DNA of 64,000 nt, from the NCBI GenBank assembly GCA_018363915.1, contig JAGZMY010000001.1, forward strand, positions 171,931-235,930, in the 5' to 3' direction. Of this stretch, positions 62,539 through 64,000 are shown piece after piece. Both the position numbers and the translations under genes were made by a program. The first letter of the stretch is position 1, and the number at the start of each line of letters is the position of its first letter. The stretch is from Anaerococcus vaginalis (GTDB taxonomy: Bacteria > Bacillota > Clostridia > Tissierellales > Peptoniphilaceae). The notes beneath the pieces were generated by a model. The model was not told the DNA's origin and did no database searches. It saw only the letters and a list, made by a program, of their open reading frames with translations.

Positions 62539-63810
62539 TTAGTAACTTACACCTTCAGTATATTTAGACGCTGAATTCCAAATTAAAAATTCATCTTGAC
62601 CACTATCGTAAATTGCTTTTATTTGAGCCTCAACAGCTTTAGCATCATAAACCATATAATTTCCTTTACCAATCCAAGATGCAGTGAAATCTTGAATCCA
62701 TGGTCTTGATTTTGGTTTGTGTTCAATCTTAGATAATTCTTTTTGTTCTTCTTTTAAATATCTTTTAACTAATTCATAAGGTTCAAGATCAGGTTTTTCT
62801 ATATCAAAAGAATAAAATCCCCAATGAGAAGGGTATATCATAGAACTCATAACATCAGCTTGATTTGATATTTCTTTAAAATCTTGACCAACTCCCCCAG
62901 CTTTTCCAACTTGCATTGAATAACCAAAAACATCAATTCCACAAGGAGTATCATAAGCTTGGAGCATCTCCCTTGCTTCTTTTACAAAGCTAGTAATGGC
63001 ATCAACCCTCTTATCCTCATCTTTTTTTTGAATTTTTTCCCATTTTCCTTTTGAATAATCCAATTTTTCATTAAAAGTTTCAAAACCTTCTGCAAATCTT
63101 ACATAATCAAATTGAATTTCATCAAAACCAACATTTGCTGCAAGCTCAGCAATTTTCAAATTATAATTTCTAGCCTCATCCAAATAAGGGTTCATAAAAG
63201 CTTCATCAAGTCCATTTCTCCACAAAGAACCATCTTCCAAAACAAATCCCCAATCAGGATGTTTTTCAGTAATAATAGAATCCTTAAAAGTGGTAATCCT
63301 ACCAATAACATATATGCCTTTTTTATGCATCTTTTTTATAAAATCTTCAGCATCAATAAGTTTATCAGTAGCATATTTTATATCTTTATTATCAGATTTA
63401 AAATCACAAGTAATATTTCCCCAATCATCCTTAATATCAATAACAACAGTATTTAACTTAGTGCTATCAATTAAATCAAGATTTTTCTTAAAGGACTTTG
63501 GATTATTTATTGAATAAGCATTAATATAAATTCCCTTAACACCATCTTTAGGATAATACTTAGATTTTTTTTCATTTAAAGATTTAAGTCTGGATGTATC
63601 ATAATCCATATTATAATCATCAGGTGTAACACCAACAAGATAAGCCTCTCCTGTTGGTTTCTTATCTTTCTTATTATTTTCACTTAAATTAGAAGTTATA
63701 TTTGAAGATGAACTATTATCACTCATTTTATTATTTTTACTTGATGAACAAGAAGAAAAATTAATAGAAATTATGAGCAAAAACAATAGAAATATTTTTT
63801 TATTTTTCAT
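62539..63810 (-). CDS. lipoprotein with putative glycoside hydrolase domain (DUF4015)
   Basis: A 423-aa exported lipoprotein: a basic start, a hydrophobic stretch and a lipobox-like SINFSSC with Cys21, then a Ser/Asn/Lys-rich linker to about residue 50. From about 90 it matches the DUF4015 putative glycosyl hydrolase family: GVKGIYINAYSINNP, TVVIDIKDDWGNITCDF, YVIGRITTFKD, GFDEIQFDYVRF near 228, CGIDVFGYSM and PWIQDFTASW. The acidic IQFDYVRF region probably carries catalytic residues. Substrate unknown. It sits 23 bp behind the tuf terminator with an AGGAG site but no room for a good promoter. Confidence 0.85.
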   Translation of the reverse strand: MKNKKIFLLFLLIISINFSSCSSSKNNKMSDNSSSSNITSNLSENNKKDKKPTGEAYLVGVTPDDYNMDYDTSRLKSLNEKKSKYYPKDGVKGIYINAYSINNPKSFKKNLDLIDSTKLNTVVIDIKDDWGNITCDFKSDNKDIKYATDKLIDAEDFIKKMHKKGIYVIGRITTFKDSIITEKHPDWGFVLEDGSLWRNGLDEAFMNPYLDEARNYNLKIAELAANVGFDEIQFDYVRFAEGFETFNEKLDYSKGKWEKIQKKDEDKRVDAITSFVKEAREMLQAYDTPCGIDVFGYSMQVGKAGGVGQDFKEISNQADVMSSMIYPSHWGFYSFDIEKPDLEPYELVKRYLKEEQKELSKIEHKPKSRPWIQDFTASWIGKGNYMVYDAKAVEAQIKAIYDSGQDEFLIWNSASKYTEGVSY

Positions 63811-63832
63811 ATAAACTCCTAGCTAAAATAGA

Positions 63833-63863
63833 TAAAAAAAAGAGCAAGTCGAAAGACTCGCCC
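63833..63863 (-). terminator. terminator of tuf
   Basis: Minus-strand GCGAGTC pairs with GACTTGC (one G-U) around TTTC, followed by eight T. The next gene in the same direction starts at 63810. Confidence 0.85.
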
Positions 63864-63873
63864 TAAATTTATA

Positions 63874-64000
63874 TTATTGAATTACTTTAGAAACAACTCC
63901 AGATGCAACTGTTCTTCCACCTTCTCTTACTGCGAATCTTAATCCTTCTTCTAGAGCGATTGGTTTTTGTAATTTGATTTTGAATGTTGCGTTGTCTCCT
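63874..64000 (-). CDS. tuf: elongation factor Tu, C-terminal end (cut by window edge)
   Basis: Delivers aminoacyl-tRNA to the ribosome. Only the last 42 residues are in the window; I translated them directly: they begin GDNATFKIKLQKPIALEEGL and end RTVASGVVSKVIQ, which is the conserved end of EF-Tu domain 3. The stop TAA is at 63876-63874, and the remainder lies beyond base 64000. Confidence 0.95.
   Translation of the reverse strand, partial: GDNATFKIKLQKPIALEEGLRFAVREGGRTVASGVVSKVIQ

Overview
The window looks like a chromosomal segment of a strict anaerobe from the low-GC Firmicutes, most like the Peptoniphilaceae/Tissierellia (Anaerococcus, Finegoldia, Peptoniphilus); the genus is an inference. 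The grounds are very AT-rich DNA, Gram-positive gene orders (xseAB-ispA-argR-recN, yloU-yloV-recG-rsmD-coaD, dnaX-ebfC-recR, scpAB), a bacterial V-type ATPase instead of an F-type one, pyruvate:ferredoxin oxidoreductase, thiolase, [FeFe]-hydrogenase maturases HydG/HydF, an IspH-S1 fusion and a large SRP RNA. Almost everything is housekeeping. No phage, insertion sequence, CRISPR array or plasmid gene was seen.

Layout. 1-1454: glycolysis (gap, then pgk running off the left edge). 1462-4329: nth-HAD phosphatase-trmL-trxB. 4375-6175: rodA facing a YwlG-like gene across a shared terminator. 6245-15937: miaB followed by the V-ATPase genes C, I (split in two), K, F, E, A, B, D. 16010-28601: one long run of 16 genes from efp to ispH-rpsA (translation factor, transcription antitermination, DNA repair, isoprenoid synthesis, chromosome condensation, phospholipid synthesis). 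28742-29917: tmcAL. 29939-35370: yloU-yloV-recG-rsmD-coaD and a coiled-coil protein. 35588-39118: PFOR. 39222-43781: pepP-uvrC-hprK. 43912-45622: ychF-tdk. 45728-50530: thiolase, BrnQ, a fold-back repeat, methionine aminopeptidase, nitroreductase. 50635-55021: a UvrD-like helicase and hydG-hydF. 55210-57907: dnaX-ebfC-recR. 58014-58902: tRNA-Ser, SRP RNA and a DarB/CbpB-like c-di-AMP receptor. 58905-59197: a second structured repeat. 59202-63810: a GlgB-like protein lacking its catalytic residues, an AraC regulator, a TM/CorC-domain protein and a glycosidase-like lipoprotein, then the 3' end of tuf.

How the genes fit together. Pyruvate from glycolysis goes through PFOR to acetyl-CoA and reduced ferredoxin; the hydrogenase maturases imply that reductant can leave as H2, and thiolase opens acetyl-CoA condensation. 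The V-ATPase probably uses ATP to build an ion gradient, which BrnQ-type carriers can use.

Most unusual points: the V-ATPase stator subunit I is split, its N-terminal half carries a coiled-coil tail, and no separate peripheral-stalk G/H gene is present, so the tail may supply it; subunit F lacks its C-terminal helix; the GlgB homologue at 59202-60842 has lost every catalytic residue; ArgR keeps its DNA-binding domain but has a degenerate arginine pocket; two intergenic repeats share a GCGTAGACAAA core and terminal hairpins; and several intrinsic terminators sit directly in front of the ribosome binding site of the next gene in the same direction.
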